Source of the DNA: DATARH01 sp963773625
GTDB lineage: Bacteria; Pseudomonadota; Alphaproteobacteria; ATCC43930; CGMCC-115725
Assembly: GCA_963773625.1 (NCBI GenBank)
Contig: CAVZCJ010000003.1
Span: 1 to 64,000, forward strand
Direction of reading: 5' to 3'
DNA: 64,000 nucleotides
Of this stretch, positions 20,501 to 27,982 are shown in pieces; position 1 is the first letter of the stretch; each line of letters starts with the position of its first letter. The notes beneath the pieces were generated by a model, which ran no database searches, was not told where the DNA came from, and saw only the letters and a list, made by a program, of their open reading frames with translations. The translations under genes were made by a program, and so were the position numbers.

Positions 20501-21645
20501 GCCGAGCTGGTGCTGACCAACGCGCGGATCGTCACCGCCGACGCTGTGTTCCAGGGCACCGTTGCGGTCGTGCGCGACGGCGAGATCGCCGATATCGACA
20601 CCGGGACCGAGCCGGACGCCGCGGCGCAACCGATTTCGACGGCGATTATCTGCTGCCCGGGCTGATCGAGCTGCACACCGACAATCTCGAAAAACATGTC
20701 GCGCCGCGCCCTGGCGTGCGCTGGCCGATGCAGGCGGCGGTGCTGGCGCATGACGCGCAGATCGCCGGCGCTGGCATCACCACGGTGTTCGACGCGCTCA
20801 CTGTTGGCGAGGTGCGGCAGGACGGCGTCCGCGCCGACGATGCTGCGACGATTCGGTCGCGGCGATCGCCGCTCTACAGCGCGATGGCGGCTTGCGCGCC
20901 GAACATTTCTTGCATCTGCGCTGCGAAGTCGCTCACGAGACCATTGTAAAGACCGTCGAGCAGCTGATCGATCACCCGCTGATGCGGCTGCTGTCATTGA
21001 TGGACCACACACCGGGACAGCGGCAGTTCGCATCGATCGCCAAGTACTACGAATATTACCAGGGCAAATTCGGCTATAGCGATGCCGAGATGGCGGCATA
21101 TATCGACGCAAAAGACCGACCTCAACCGGCGCTTCGCCGACGTCAACCGCCGCGCCTTGGCCGCGCTCGGCCGGGCGCGTGGGCTGCCGCAAGCGAGCCA
21201 TGATGACGGGACTCTGGCCCACATCGAAGAGGCACGGGAGCTTGGCATGACCATCGCCGAATTCCCGACCACGGTCGAGGCCGCGGCAGCAGCGCGCCAG
21301 CATGAAATGGCGGTAGTGATGGGAGCACCGAATGTCGTGCGCGGTGGCTCGCACTCGGGGAACATTTCCGCCGGCGCTCTGGCGGCCGAGGGGCTCCTCG
21401 ACATCCTGTCCTCGGATTACGCGCCGGTCAGCCTGCTGCACGCCGCCTTCCTGCTGCACGGTGCGGGCGGCATGGCGCTGCCGGAGGCGGTTGCCAAAGT
21501 CTCGCGCAACCCGGCGCGGGCACTGGGGCTCGACGATCGCGGCGAGATCGCGCCGGGTAAGCGAGCCGATCTGGCGCGCGTGTGCATCGTCAACGGGCTG
21601 CCGGTGCCGCGCCAGGTGTGGCGCGCCGGAAGTCGTGTCGTTTAG
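20495..21645 (+). CDS. phnM: PhnM, ribosyl triphosphate phosphonate diphosphohydrolase (frameshifted)
   Basis: Amidohydrolase-fold enzyme removing pyrophosphate from the alkylphosphonate ribosyl triphosphate. Metal ligands are visible in LLPGLIELHTDNLEKH. Other landmarks are ITTVFDALTVGEVRQDG, LMDHTPGQRQF, SHDDGTLAHIEEA, GAPNVVRGGSHSGN and the C-terminal LSSDYAPVSLLHAAF. Indels near 20620, 20850 and 21110 break it. It is followed after 24 bases by the PhnZ-like gene. Confidence 0.95.
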
Positions 21646-21669
21646 TACCGATCGATCACGGAGGGCACG

Positions 21670-22218
21670 ATGAGTCCCGTCGACCAGATTTTCGAACGCT
21701 TCGACCGCCATGGCGGCGACGGCTACGGCGACGAGCAGGTCCGCCAGCTGGAGCACGCGCTGCAATGCGCCGCGCTCGCCGAAGCCGACGGCGCTGCGGC
21801 GCAGCTGATCGCTGCGGCGCTGCTTCACGATATCGGCCATCTGATCCACGATCTCGGGGACCGCCCGGCGGCGCGCGGGATCGACGACCGCCATGAAATG
21901 CTCGGACGCGAGTGGCTGTCCCGCTGGTTCGGCGAGGCCGTGACCGAGCCGGTCCGGCTCCACGTCAACGCCAAGCGCTATCTGACCGCGACCGATCCCG
22001 GCTATTTCGCGACCCTGTCGGTGGGCTCGATGCGCAGCCTCGAACTGCAGGGCGGGCCGTTTTCGCCCGAACTCGCCGCCGGCTTTATCGGCCTTCCCTA
22101 TGCGCCGGAGGCGGTGCGGCTGCGCCGCTGGGACGAGGCCGCCAAGGTGCCGGGCGAACCCACGCCCGACCTGGCGCATTTCCGCCGCTACCTCGAAACC
22201 AGCCTCAACGGCGCATGA
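21670..22218 (+). CDS. phnZ: PhnZ-like HD-domain phosphonate oxygenase
   Basis: 182 residues of the phosphonate-operon HD family (TIGR03276 type). In the characterised PhnZ a mixed-valence di-iron site cleaves 2-amino-1-hydroxyethylphosphonate to glycine and phosphate. Counting from the start, Tyr19, Glu22, His29, His53, Asp54, His57 and His75 keep the spacing I recall for PhnZ Tyr24, Glu27, His34, His58, Asp59, His62 and His80; His98 and Lys102 in LHVNAKRYL also fit. No PhnY partner is in the window. It overlaps the next gene by 4 bases. Confidence 0.85.
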   Translation: MSPVDQIFERFDRHGGDGYGDEQVRQLEHALQCAALAEADGAAAQLIAAALLHDIGHLIHDLGDRPAARGIDDRHEMLGREWLSRWFGEAVTEPVRLHVNAKRYLTATDPGYFATLSVGSMRSLELQGGPFSPELAAGFIGLPYAPEAVRLRRWDEAAKVPGEPTPDLAHFRRYLETSLNGA

Positions 22219-22916
22219 CGGATGGAAGCTGCCGCTATGCCGTCTATTTCGCGCCGGACCCCGATTCGCCGCTGGCGCGCTTCGGGGCCGGATGGCTGGG
22301 CTATGACGTTTCCACCGGGGGCAGCATCCCGCAGCCGGCAGTCGCCGGAATAACCCCGGAGCGTTTCGCGGCGATCACCGCAGAGCCGCGGCGTTACGGC
22401 TTTCACGCGACCCTGAAACCGCCGTTTGCGCTTGCTGAAGGCACCGCCGGCGATGCGCTCGACCGCGCGGTTGCGACGCTGACGGCGGGGATTCCGGCAT
22501 TCGTCGCGGGCCGGCTGCGGCTGGGATGCATCGCGGGGTTCTGGGCGCTGGTCCTGCCCGAGCCCTGCGCTCCGCTCGACCGGCTGGCCGCGCGCTGCGT
22601 CGCCGAGCTCGACCAGTTTCGCGCGCCGCCTTCGGGCACGGAGCTTGAGCGGCGCCGTCAGGCGGGCTTATCCGCGGCTCAGGAAGCTTTATTGGAGCGC
22701 TGGGGCTACCCCTATGTCATGGGTGAATTTCGTTTCCACATGACGCTGACGGCGCGGCTCGGCGGTGAAGAAGGCGCCGCAGTCGGGCGGGCACTGGCTC
22801 CTCTCATCGCGCCCTTGTGTGAGGAGCTGCTGGTGATCGAGGCGATCTGCCTGTTCCACCAGCCTCGCCGCGACGCTGCGTTCCACCTGGTGCGCCGCTA
22901 CAGGCTGACTGGCTGA
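22215..22916 (+). CDS. DUF1045 phosphonate-operon protein (2H phosphoesterase-like)
   Basis: 233 residues, the putative phosphonate metabolism protein family (TIGR03223). Two H-x-T motifs, YGFHATLKPPF near residue 66 and FRFHMTLTAR near residue 175, mark the 2H phosphoesterase fold. It may act on a cyclic or ribosyl phosphate intermediate, such as the 1,2-cyclic phosphate left by PhnJ, since no phnP is visible here; that is inference. Its 3' end overlaps the convergent phnN by 19 bases. Confidence 0.85.
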   Translation: MTDGSCRYAVYFAPDPDSPLARFGAGWLGYDVSTGGSIPQPAVAGITPERFAAITAEPRRYGFHATLKPPFALAEGTAGDALDRAVATLTAGIPAFVAGRLRLGCIAGFWALVLPEPCAPLDRLAARCVAELDQFRAPPSGTELERRRQAGLSAAQEALLERWGYPYVMGEFRFHMTLTARLGGEEGAAVGRALAPLIAPLCEELLVIEAICLFHQPRRDAAFHLVRRYRLTG

Positions 22917-23470
22917 TCGAGCACCGCCCTGACAAGCTCGACAAACCTGTCGATGGCCAGGTCGAGCGGACCGTCATTGTCGATGACGATGTCGGGTTGC
23001 GGCAGCGCCGGCAGGGCATCGGATCGGCTAAGGCGGTCCGCCACTTTGGATGGGTTCTCCCGGGCGCGAGCAGCGAGGCGCGCCGCGAGCGCAGCCGGCG
23101 ATGCAGAGACGGCGACGACCGTGACCGGCGCGAGCCGCCGCCGTGCCTCGCCGACGACCGTCCGCGAAACATTGGCGATGACACAACACCCGGCGTCGAG
23201 ATCGACCTCCAGCCCTCGCGGCAGGCCATAATCGAGCCCGTGCGCTGTCCAGTGCAGCAGCAGGCCGCGGGTTTTGCGGTATCTGGCGAATTCGTCCGAG
23301 TTCACCGCAACGTGATCCTCGCCGCCGGCATCGGCAGGACGGGTAATGAGGCGCCGGGCAAAGACGATCCGCGGATCGGTGCGCAGCCGCGCCGCGGCGC
23401 CGGCGATGATGCTGTCCTTGCCGGCGCCGCTCGGCCCGACGACAAGGATCAAGGGGCCGCGCCCCGCCAT
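22898..23470 (-). CDS. phnN: PhnN, ribose 1,5-bisphosphate phosphokinase
   Basis: 190 residues, guanylate-kinase fold. Walker A is VVGPSGAGKDS, followed by RLITRPADAGGEDHVAV and LLHWTAHGLDYGLP. PhnN turns ribose 1,5-bisphosphate from C-P lyase into PRPP. It is the last gene of the minus-strand unit phnC-D-E-E-N and overlaps the upstream phnE by one base. Confidence 0.93.
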   Translation of the reverse strand: MAGRGPLILVVGPSGAGKDSIIAGAAARLRTDPRIVFARRLITRPADAGGEDHVAVNSDEFARYRKTRGLLLHWTAHGLDYGLPRGLEVDLDAGCCVIANVSRTVVGEARRRLAPVTVVAVSASPAALAARLAARARENPSKVADRLSRSDALPALPQPDIVIDNDGPLDLAIDRFVELVRAVLDQPVSL

Positions 23471-24336
23471 CAGCCTTTAGCGCCGCTTTGACGGCGGCCA
23501 ATCATCGCAAGGCGGAGCTTGCCCGAGATCCAGTCGATCGCCGCGACAACGACGAGGATCAGCAGCACGATAAAGGCCACCTGATCGAAATCGTAGGTGC
23601 GGATCTGTTCGGAAAGCTGCAGGCCGATACCCCCGGCCCCAACGATGCCGATGATCGTCGCCGCACGGGTGTTCGATTCGAAGAAGTAAAGGACCTGGCC
23701 GGCGATGATTGGCAGGACTTGGGGCAGGAGCCCGAAGCGGATTCCCATCCAGTTGCTGCCGCCGCCGGCAATGATTGTCTCTCGCTCGCGCGCCGGGACG
23801 GCCTCGATCGCCTCTGAGAACAATTTGCCGAACGAACCGGTGTCGGACACCGCGATGGCAAGGATACCGGCGAACGGTCCGAGCCCAACGACGCCGACGA
23901 AAACCAGAGCCCAGATGAGCGTGTCGATGCCCCGGATGACGTCCAAAAGGCGACGGACCGCAAAGCGGAGTGGGCCGCTCAACGTCGTGTTTTTCGCCGC
24001 CATCAGGCCGAGCGGCGCTGCAAGGACGGCCGCTGTCAACGTGCCGAGAAACGCGATCGCCAGCGTCTCGCCCATCGCCTTTAAAAAGAGGCGCAGATGA
24101 CCGCCCGCCGACGGCGGGAACATCAGCGCGATGAACTTGGACAGCGAGCCGAGCCCCGTCCAAATCTGGGTGAACGATATGTCGAGCCACCAGATCGAGA
24201 AGATCGTGGCGGCGACAATCGCCACCGGTGCGCCGATCTCGAACACGCGGCGCCGCCACGGTCGTGCCAACAGAACTCGGTGCCGCAGCAAGATGGCGGC
24301 TGGGTCGCCTTCGAGGATCGCGTAGCGCAGGCTCAA
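23470..24336 (-). CDS. phnE: Phosphonate ABC transporter permease (second PhnE)
   Basis: 288 residues, six predicted membrane helices. The permease EAA-type loop reads LFSEAIEAVPARERETI, and the C-terminal VGAGGIGLQLSEQI is typical of PhnE. It pairs with the PhnE just upstream, which it overlaps by 4 bases, presumably as a heterodimeric channel with PhnC and PhnD. It is intact. Confidence 0.93.
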   Translation of the reverse strand: MSLRYAILEGDPAAILLRHRVLLARPWRRRVFEIGAPVAIVAATIFSIWWLDISFTQIWTGLGSLSKFIALMFPPSAGGHLRLFLKAMGETLAIAFLGTLTAAVLAAPLGLMAAKNTTLSGPLRFAVRRLLDVIRGIDTLIWALVFVGVVGLGPFAGILAIAVSDTGSFGKLFSEAIEAVPARERETIIAGGGSNWMGIRFGLLPQVLPIIAGQVLYFFESNTRAATIIGIVGAGGIGLQLSEQIRTYDFDQVAFIVLLILVVVAAIDWISGKLRLAMIGRRQSGAKG

Positions 24337-25217
24337 ACGCCGATCTCCACCGGCGCCAGACGGTGGCGAATGCGCTCGGTCGCTAGATCGATGAGCGAGA
24401 CGGTCACGATCAGCATCAGCAGAATGGCGCTGACGTCACTGTAGTAAAATTTGCGGATCGCGACGAACAGATCCTGGCCGATGCCTCCGGCTCCGACAAA
24501 GCCGACGATCGAGCTCGCCCGCACATTGATCTCGAAGCGCAGCAGCGCGTAGCTGGCCAGATTGGGTAGGACCTGAGGCAGGGCGCCAAAGCGCACGACA
24601 TCAACAAAGCGCCCGCCGGCGCTGCGGACGCCCTCGACCGGCATCATGTCGATGTTCTCGATCGCCTCGGTGAATAGCTTGCCCAGCGTGCCGAAGCTGT
24701 GGATGCCGATCGCCAACACGCCGGCCAGCGGCCCCAGCCCGAACGCGCTGACAAAGATCAGCGCGAAGACGAGGTCCGGAACGGTCCGGCAGAACTCGAG
24801 CAGCCGTTTCACGCCCCATCGCACGCTGCCGTGGGGCGCGAGGTTTGCCGCCGCGAGACAGGCCAGGAGGCTGGCCCCGATTGTGCCTATCAAGGTAGCG
24901 AGGTAGGCAATCAGCAACGTGTCGAACAGCAGCTTGAGCCAGCCGGCAAAATTCCAGTACCAATCGGCGATGTCGCCGGTCAGGTGGTCGGCCCGCAATT
25001 TGGGCATGATCCGGCCGAAGTAGCTCGTCAGCCCGGAGAGATGGCGGAGCAAATTATGCAGGTCGACCTCGCCGTAGCGGCCGGCAAGCGCGACAAGAAC
25101 CAACAGCACCCCTAGCGCCGCGAGCGACTGCCGCCGCCGTCGCGTCACGTCGCGTCGGTAATTCGCCAGCAGCTGATCGAGACGCTGCGCCGGAAGCGTC
25201 GGGAGGCCCGTACTCAC
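24333..25217 (-). CDS. phnE: Phosphonate ABC transporter permease (first PhnE)
   Basis: 294 residues with about six membrane helices. Its EAA-type loop is LFTEAIENIDMMPVEGVRS, and FVGAGGIGQDLFVAI follows. It is clearly paralogous to the following permease. It lies 71 bases after phnD. An N-terminal soluble segment with RRDVTRRRRQ precedes the first helix. Confidence 0.93.
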   Translation of the reverse strand: MSTGLPTLPAQRLDQLLANYRRDVTRRRRQSLAALGVLLVLVALAGRYGEVDLHNLLRHLSGLTSYFGRIMPKLRADHLTGDIADWYWNFAGWLKLLFDTLLIAYLATLIGTIGASLLACLAAANLAPHGSVRWGVKRLLEFCRTVPDLVFALIFVSAFGLGPLAGVLAIGIHSFGTLGKLFTEAIENIDMMPVEGVRSAGGRFVDVVRFGALPQVLPNLASYALLRFEINVRASSIVGFVGAGGIGQDLFVAIRKFYYSDVSAILLMLIVTVSLIDLATERIRHRLAPVEIGV

Positions 25218-25288
25218 GTCAATTCATCGGAGTCGGGCCGCGAGCCGTGGGCTCTGGCCTTGTTTGTCGCGGTCCTTTTGCCCCAAGC

Positions 25289-26204
25289 TCAGCTCGGCTT
25301 TTTCTTCCGCATATCGTCGACGTACTGGATCATGTCGACGATGTCGGCGTAGTCCTTGTGGGTGACCGCGACGAACTCCTTGTCCTTGCCATCGGACAGG
25401 CGGTCGAACGCAGCCTTGTCCTTGGTCGGCGCTTCGGCGAAGGCGGTCTGGATTGCCTGCTTGAGGTCATCGGGCAAATTCGACAGATAGGCGTAGGGCG
25501 ACCCGGGCAGCAGGCCGGATTTGAAGATGATCCGGAAGTCCTCCTTTTTCGCCATGCCCTTGGCGACCATCCGGGTCAGGTTCGAAGTCGTTGTCCGCGT
25601 TCCACCAATCGGCCGTGCAATCGATTGTGCCCTTGTCGAGAGCAATGATGCCGTTCTCGTGGCTGCCGGTGATGATCGACTTGCCGAAGAAGCTGTCGAC
25701 GTCGATCCCGATCTTGTGCAGGTAGAAGCGCGGCGCGTTGTATCCCGAGGTCGAGTTCGGATCGACAAAGCCGATGGTCTTCCCCTTGAGGTCCTCGATT
25801 TTCTGATACGGGCTGTCGGCCTTCACGTAGATGACCGAGTAGTAGCCGATGGCGCCGTCATTATTGCGGGTGGTGACGAACGGCTCGGTCTTGACCCCGG
25901 TCAGATAGGCCTTCGAATAAGAAGCGGGGCCGTAATAGGCGATTTGGATATTGCCGGCGCGCTGGCCTTCGATGACCGCGGCATAGTCATTCGCGAGCCG
26001 TAACTTCACAGGTACGCCGAGCTCCTTGCTCAGATAGCCCATGAAGGGCTCGTAGCGCTCGCTGACGCCGGACGCGTTCTCCGCCGGCACCACGGCGAAG
26101 GTCAACTCGGGAAACTGACTTTTCCAGTTTGTGTCGGCCCAGGAGCTGCGGCTGGTCGCGGCCAAGGCCGCAGTGGTCAACAGTAATTGGCGTCGATTTA
26201 ACAT
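25289..26204 (-). CDS. phnD: Phosphonate-binding periplasmic protein PhnD (one frameshift)
   Basis: About 304 residues with a signal peptide after MLNRRQLLLTTAALAATS. Binding-protein landmarks: FAVVPAENASGVSERYEPFM, AYYGPASYSKAYL, GKTIGFVDPNSTSGYNAPR and DCTADWWNAD. One indel near 25584 shifts the frame; the end continues as MVAKGMAKKEDFRIIFKSG and DIVDMIQYVDDMRKK. The start is ATG 26204 after a purine-rich GAGGAGGGGAG. It lies 52 bases downstream of phnC. Confidence 0.93.
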
Positions 26205-26256
26205 CTCCCCTCCTCGATGTGGATTGAAGCAGGCGGCGATCTTTCGAGACGCAGGG

Positions 26257-27072
26257 TCACGCCGCAGCCTGACCCAAGGCGCCAACCGGAAACTTCGCTT
26301 CAAGGTCGCCCGTCGCGTCCGCCTGACCGGCGCCGTCGGCGGCGATGCCGTAAAGCGCCCTGGCCGCGTCATCGGTCAGCGTCGCGGCGGCCCCGTCGAA
26401 CGCAACGGAGCCGGCGGCCATGCCAACTAAGCGGTCGCAATAGGCGCGGGCGATCTCGAGCGAGTGGAGATTGCAGATAACGGTGATTCCGAAATGCTTG
26501 TTGATGCGCTGCAGCGCATCCATGACGAGGCGCGTGTTGTGCGGATCGAGCGACGCGGTAGGTTCGTCGGCAAGGATGAGATCGGGGTCCTGCACGAGCG
26601 CACGGGCGATCGCGACGCGCTGTTGCTGGCCCCCCGACAGATGATCCGCGCGTTGCGCGGCGAGCTGGGCCATGTCGAATTGTTCGAGCGCCGCGAGCGC
26701 AACCGCCTTGTCCGGCTCCGGCCACCAGCTTATGAGCGAACGCCAGGGCGGTATCACGGCGAGGCGGCCCATCAGCACGTTGGTCAACACGTCGAGGCGG
26801 CCGATCAGATTGAACTGCTGGAATACCATCGCGGCGCGCGCCCGCCACTGGCGCAGCTGCCGGCCTCGCAACGTCGTAATGTCCGCGCCGTCGAACAGCA
26901 CCCGTCCGGCACTAGGTTCAACCAATCGGTTGATTAATTTGAGCAGAGTGGATTTGCCCGCGCCGGAGCGGCCGATAATCCCGACGAATTGACCCTTGCC
27001 GATCTGCAGCGATACCCCGGAAACCGCTGTTTTCGCGCCGAAGCTGCATGACAAACCGTCGATCTCGAGCAT
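26257..27072 (-). CDS. phnC: Phosphonate ABC transporter ATPase PhnC
   Basis: 271 residues. Walker A is GRSGAGKST, Q-loop is MVFQQFNLIGRLDV, signature is LSGGQQQRVAIARAL, Walker B is LILADEPTASLD. The family stretch VLMGRLAVIPPWRSLI is present. I chose ATG 27072 because the preceding in-frame 75 residues are unlike any PhnC. It opens the transport unit and is preceded by a Pho-box-like repeat 139 to 170 bases upstream. Confidence 0.95.
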   Translation of the reverse strand: MLEIDGLSCSFGAKTAVSGVSLQIGKGQFVGIIGRSGAGKSTLLKLINRLVEPSAGRVLFDGADITTLRGRQLRQWRARAAMVFQQFNLIGRLDVLTNVLMGRLAVIPPWRSLISWWPEPDKAVALAALEQFDMAQLAAQRADHLSGGQQQRVAIARALVQDPDLILADEPTASLDPHNTRLVMDALQRINKHFGITVICNLHSLEIARAYCDRLVGMAAGSVAFDGAAATLTDDAARALYGIAADGAGQADATGDLEAKFPVGALGQAAA

Positions 27073-27210
27073 CGCCAAACCTGCTTTCGACCCGCCGCGA
27101 TGCGGCTGTTGATCCGCCACGCCAAACGGAAAAGCTTTCGAGATCACGTGCCCGCCAGTGGACGACAGGCCGTGCGCTCCGCGGTTTCTAGCAGGCGAAC
27201 CGAGACTCAC

Positions 27211-27242
27211 CGATGACGGAAGAGTGACGTTGGCGTGACGCA
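27211..27242 (-). promoter_or_regulatory. phnC: Putative three-repeat Pho box upstream of phnC
   Basis: On the minus strand three 11-base repeats run CGTCACGCCAA, CGTCACTCTTC, CGTCATCGG. This matches the expected spacing of PhoB half-sites and is stronger than the site upstream of phnG. It lies 139 to 170 bases before the phnC start. Confidence 0.6.
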
Positions 27243-27527
27243 GTATCCACGAGCTTTGCCGCCGGAAAATCGGCTCGTCCCGGCCGCCCTCGCGCAATTT
27301 GTGGGGCGTGGAACAGCCGATTTCCGCTTTGACGAATAGGGATGGCCGGCATTCGCGCTCGCCGATCGCAGCAGCTCGCGCCAGCCAGCGGTTATCGGGC
27401 TAACTCCGGCGCCGAGCGAAGCGCCAGATCGGCTTAGTGCTAATAACGGGCCGCCCTCAGGTTAAGCCCGAAATCGGCGAGAGCCGCGTGGGCAGCCATA
27501 AAGGATCACAAAGAACACCGGAAAGTT

Positions 27528-27568
27528 TGGTAGCGGGGCGGATTTGAACCGCCGACCTTCGGCTTATG
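27528..27568 (-). repeat. 3' fragment of tRNA-Met (candidate attachment site)
   Basis: From the CCA end to the anticodon it is identical to 47501-47543 except that the acceptor/T-stem C run is two bases shorter. The 5' half of the tRNA is absent. It therefore cannot be a working tRNA. It is the expected distal attachment-site remnant of an element integrated at the tRNA. Confidence 0.75.
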
Positions 27569-27594
27569 GGATCGGCGCCGCTTGGGCGGTAGTA

Positions 27595-27616
27595 GCAATA
27601 TCCGCTCTGTTCCATG
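27595..27616 (+). repeat. 22-bp direct repeat, copy 1
   Basis: The 22 bases GCAATATCCGCTCTGTTCCATG at this position recur exactly at 45993-46014 in the same orientation; the key core is ATATCCGCTCTGTTCC. Here it lies 27 bases inside the tRNA-fragment end of the island. Function unknown. Confidence 0.8.
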
Positions 27617-27875
27617 GAACAGAAATAGGCGGATCCACGGTGTCCGTGGAACGGCCTCTCCTCGATCGCTAAGGCGGTCATTCGCTGTGCCCGGTTTGAA
27701 TGTCGCAGAAGCGATGGAGAGCCGCCATCGATCGCGGAGCCCAAAACCGGCCGCGACGCGTTGTCGGCGGATGCTCCTTCCACTAAATGCCCTGCGGCCG
27801 GGTGTCGGGGATCAGACCCGGGTGCCGGGATCGCGCCCTGTCATTCGATCTGAACGGCTTTGCGCCTTCGTCTGC

Positions 27876-27887
27876 GTAGTTTCCGAG
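27876..27887 (+). promoter_or_regulatory. FixJ-box-like motif 1, upstream of the glucan synthase
   Basis: GTAGTTTCCGAG, 96 bases before the glucan synthase start. It is one of eight copies in the island, each reading toward a downstream gene. Confidence 0.5.
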
Positions 27888-27982
27888 CCTGCCCGGCGCA
27901 ACGGCCCGGGCGCTAATCTAAGTGGGTTGGCTCGGCAACCGAGCCCGACGCGCGTATGCGCGCATACAATCGAGGACGATGA

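Larger units (their letters stand above)
27073..27982. other. 910-base gap between phnC and the glucan synthase gene
   Basis: No convincing gene. It holds the Pho-box-like repeat (27211-27242), the tRNA-Met fragment (27528-27568), a 22-bp repeat (27595-27616), the palindrome TTCCATGGAA (27611-27620) followed by CCACGGTGTCCGTGG, a FixJ-box-like motif (27876-27887), and a short GGCTCGG/CCGAGCC hairpin (27929-27945). This is where phosphonate-locus sequence changes to island sequence. Confidence 0.7.

Noticed and set aside
18096..21645. phnJ to phnM as decayed pseudogenes
   Set aside because: All catalytic motifs survive and the breaks are single-base indels of the same kind as in essential genes such as tyrS and mrdA, so sequence error is the better explanation.
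19948..22179. 743-residue open frame on the minus strand opposite phnL, phnM and the PhnZ-like gene
   Set aside because: It is the antisense shadow of well-supported genes in GC-rich DNA; its translation is Arg/Ala/Gly-rich with no family resemblance.
27457..27783. Small frame containing SRRSAVQIRP
   Set aside because: This peptide arises from reading through a tRNA gene or fragment and is a common false gene.
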